A DNA stretch of 64,000 bases from Leifsonia aquatica H1aii (GTDB taxonomy: Bacteria; Actinomycetota; Actinomycetes; Actinomycetales; Microbacteriaceae). Below, in pieces: positions 62,893 through 64,000 of this stretch (position 1 is its first letter; every line of letters starts with the position of its first letter). Below the pieces are notes generated by a model. The model made no database searches and had not been told where the DNA came from. It saw only the letters and a program-made list of their open reading frames with translations. The position numbers and the translations under genes were made by a program. The stretch lies in assembly GCF_000633535.1 (NCBI RefSeq), contig NZ_AYMR01000001.1, positions 1 through 64,000 on the forward strand. Direction: 5' to 3'.

Positions 62893-64000
62893 ATGACCGC
62901 CACCAGTACGGGTGATCCGTCGTTTGAGCTTCGGCCGGTGCAGTTCTCCCGCCTTACCCGCCCGGGCATCCTCCTCGGCCTTTCGCTCCCACAGCTCATA
63001 GTCCTCGCCATCGCGCTCGTCATCGTCGTGGTCGGCCTGTACACGAACGGCGGTGCCGGGCTCGCCTGGTCATCCCCGGCCTGGGCCGTGCTCGCCGCGA
63101 TCGCCTGGGTGCCCATCGGTGGGCGGAAGATCATCGAATGGGTGCCCATCACCATCCGGTGGATGCTGCGCACCCGGGCGAAGCAGACGACGTATCGGCG
63201 CAGGGTCGTGAAGCCCCGCCCCGCTGGCACCCTCGCCCTCCCCGGGGATCTCGCCGCGTTGCGGGAGTGGGAGGACCCGGAGACGGGGGCGGCGATGATC
63301 CATGACCCGCACGCACAGACCCTCACCGCGATCTGCGGGGTATCACATCCCGCGTTCGTGCTCCTCGACCCGGGCGAGCAGCAGCGCCGCGTCACCGGCT
63401 GGGGCAGAGTCCTCGCCGCCGCCTGCCGCTCCGGCAGGATCGCCCGCATCCAAGTACAAGAACGCACCCTCCCCGACTCCGGCAGCGGGCTTGCGGAATG
63501 GTGGCGCGAACACGGCCGCGACGACGGCTCCTGGGCTGCCACCACGTATCGCGAGCTCATCGAACGCGCTGGCCCCGCCGGGGAACGGCACGCGACCACG
63601 ATCGCTCTCTCCCTCGACATGCGTGCCGCCGTCCGGCAGATCCGCTCCGCCGGCGGCGGCATGACAGGCGCGGCGGCAGTGCTCAGGCAGGAGATGCAGT
63701 CGTTCCAGACTGCGCTGCGCTCCGCCGAACTTTATCTGACCGGATGGCTCACCCCTGGTGATGTCGCCCTGATCCTCCGCACCGCCTACGACCCCGCCGC
63801 AGGCCCCGCGCTCGAACGCCACGGCGCCCTCGGCCGGGAGCTTGCCGCCGCGGGCCCGGTCGCGGTCAACGAGACCTGGGACCGGCTCCGTTCGGATAGC
63901 GCGCATCATGCCGTGTTGTGGATCAGCGAATGGCCGCGGGCGCAGACGTTTCCCGGGTTCCTCGCTCCGGTCATCCTCACCGGCGGCGTGCTCCGTTCGC
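62893..64000 (+). CDS. SCO6880-type conjugation protein, 3' end outside window
   Basis: About 369 codons are visible, open to the window edge. AAGGAG precedes the ATG, which lies just after the TrbL-like stop. Residues ~25-80 hold two membrane helices (LGLSLPQLIVLAIALVIVVV, WAVLAAIAWVPIGG), the PrgI-like start typical of SCO6880 family proteins. A soluble region follows with YRRRVVKPRPAGTLALPGDL and ALREWEDPETGAAMIHDPHA. In actinobacterial transfer operons it stands next to the VirB4-like ATPase. No Walker motif appears in the visible part. Confidence 0.85.
   Translation, partial: MTATSTGDPSFELRPVQFSRLTRPGILLGLSLPQLIVLAIALVIVVVGLYTNGGAGLAWSSPAWAVLAAIAWVPIGGRKIIEWVPITIRWMLRTRAKQTTYRRRVVKPRPAGTLALPGDLAALREWEDPETGAAMIHDPHAQTLTAICGVSHPAFVLLDPGEQQRRVTGWGRVLAAACRSGRIARIQVQERTLPDSGSGLAEWWREHGRDDGSWAATTYRELIERAGPAGERHATTIALSLDMRAAVRQIRSAGGGMTGAAAVLRQEMQSFQTALRSAELYLTGWLTPGDVALILRTAYDPAAGPALERHGALGRELAAAGPVAVNETWDRLRSDSAHHAVLWISEWPRAQTFPGFLAPVILTGGVLRS

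Larger units (their letters stand above)
53695..64000 (+). mobile_element. left part of a conjugative element (ICE or plasmid-derived)
   Basis: Eleven plus-strand genes with overlaps or very short gaps encode antirestriction, replication/primase, SpdB-like, ParB-like, cell-wall hydrolase and type IV secretion functions typical of actinobacterial conjugative elements. The integrase, relaxase and att sites are not seen, and the element continues past 64000. The left boundary is uncertain and may include the AraC-type gene. Confidence 0.8.

Noticed and set aside
62415-63662. 415-codon minus-strand frame opposite the TrbL-like and SCO6880-type genes
   Set aside because: The plus frame has membrane helices, ribosome-binding sites and operon context; the minus frame has none.
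1-64000. CRISPR array, tRNA, rRNA or riboswitch
   Set aside because: I looked for regularly spaced repeats, clover-leaf-like segments and conserved leader motifs and saw none. Tandem repeats found were operator-like, IS ends or within surface-protein genes.

Overview
The window reads as the chromosome of a high-GC actinobacterium, most likely a member of the Microbacteriaceae. That placement is an inference from the gene families: LAxTG-anchored surface proteins, a GH43/GH51 arabinan-type locus, SpdB-like and SCO6880-type conjugation genes, and a cytoplasmic M17 aminopeptidase. No rRNA, tRNA or CRISPR array was seen.

Layout. 0.1-8.3 kb: a giant cell-wall-anchored adhesin (2529 codons, minus strand) followed by a diacylglycerol-kinase-like fragment. 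8.3-10.1 kb: a decayed stretch holding an ECF sigma factor gene broken by an amber codon. 10.1-19.4 kb: an eight-gene, largely translationally coupled arabinoside locus on the minus strand (GH43, lipoprotein sugar-binding protein, two ABC permeases, two more GH43-like enzymes, a LacI-family repressor, a GH51 arabinofuranosidase). LacI-type operator candidates lie ahead of the first gene (three tandem copies) and ahead of an internal unit. 19.4-20.8 kb: decayed DNA with an ArdC-like remnant. 20.8-28.3 kb: ordinary chromosomal genes (leucyl aminopeptidase, MFS exporter, SLC13/TrkA-C transporter, HdeD-like protein, and a PadR/membrane-protein pair whose PadR gene has lost its 5' end to an IS256 element).

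28.3-52.5 kb is an insertion-sequence graveyard (IS256, IS3, IS30 and IS21 types, mostly broken). It surrounds two paralogous LuxR/STAND regulators that both carry Arg in place of the Walker A Lys, two more LAxTG surface proteins (an RCC1 propeller with Ig-like domains, and a lectin-like protein with six repeats), a LapA-domain protein and a META-domain lipoprotein. One IS21 copy keeps clean terminal repeats and a 5-bp target duplication although both of its genes are wrecked.

52.5-64.0 kb: an AraC-type regulator, then a tightly packed plus-strand operon typical of an actinobacterial integrative conjugative element or plasmid: ArdC-like antirestriction/zincin protein, Prim-Pol, SpdB-like membrane protein with HTH, ParB-like protein, a single-TM transfer protein, an M23/lytic-transglycosylase-like hydrolase, two tandem small membrane proteins, a TrbL/VirB6-like channel protein and an SCO6880-type protein that runs off the end. 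The integrase, relaxase, coupling ATPase and att sites are not in the window.

The strongest candidates for follow-up are the twin Arg-P-loop regulators beside surface-protein genes, the operator array of the arabinoside locus, the intercistronic hairpin between the binding protein and the permeases, and the tandem pilin-like pair in the conjugative module.
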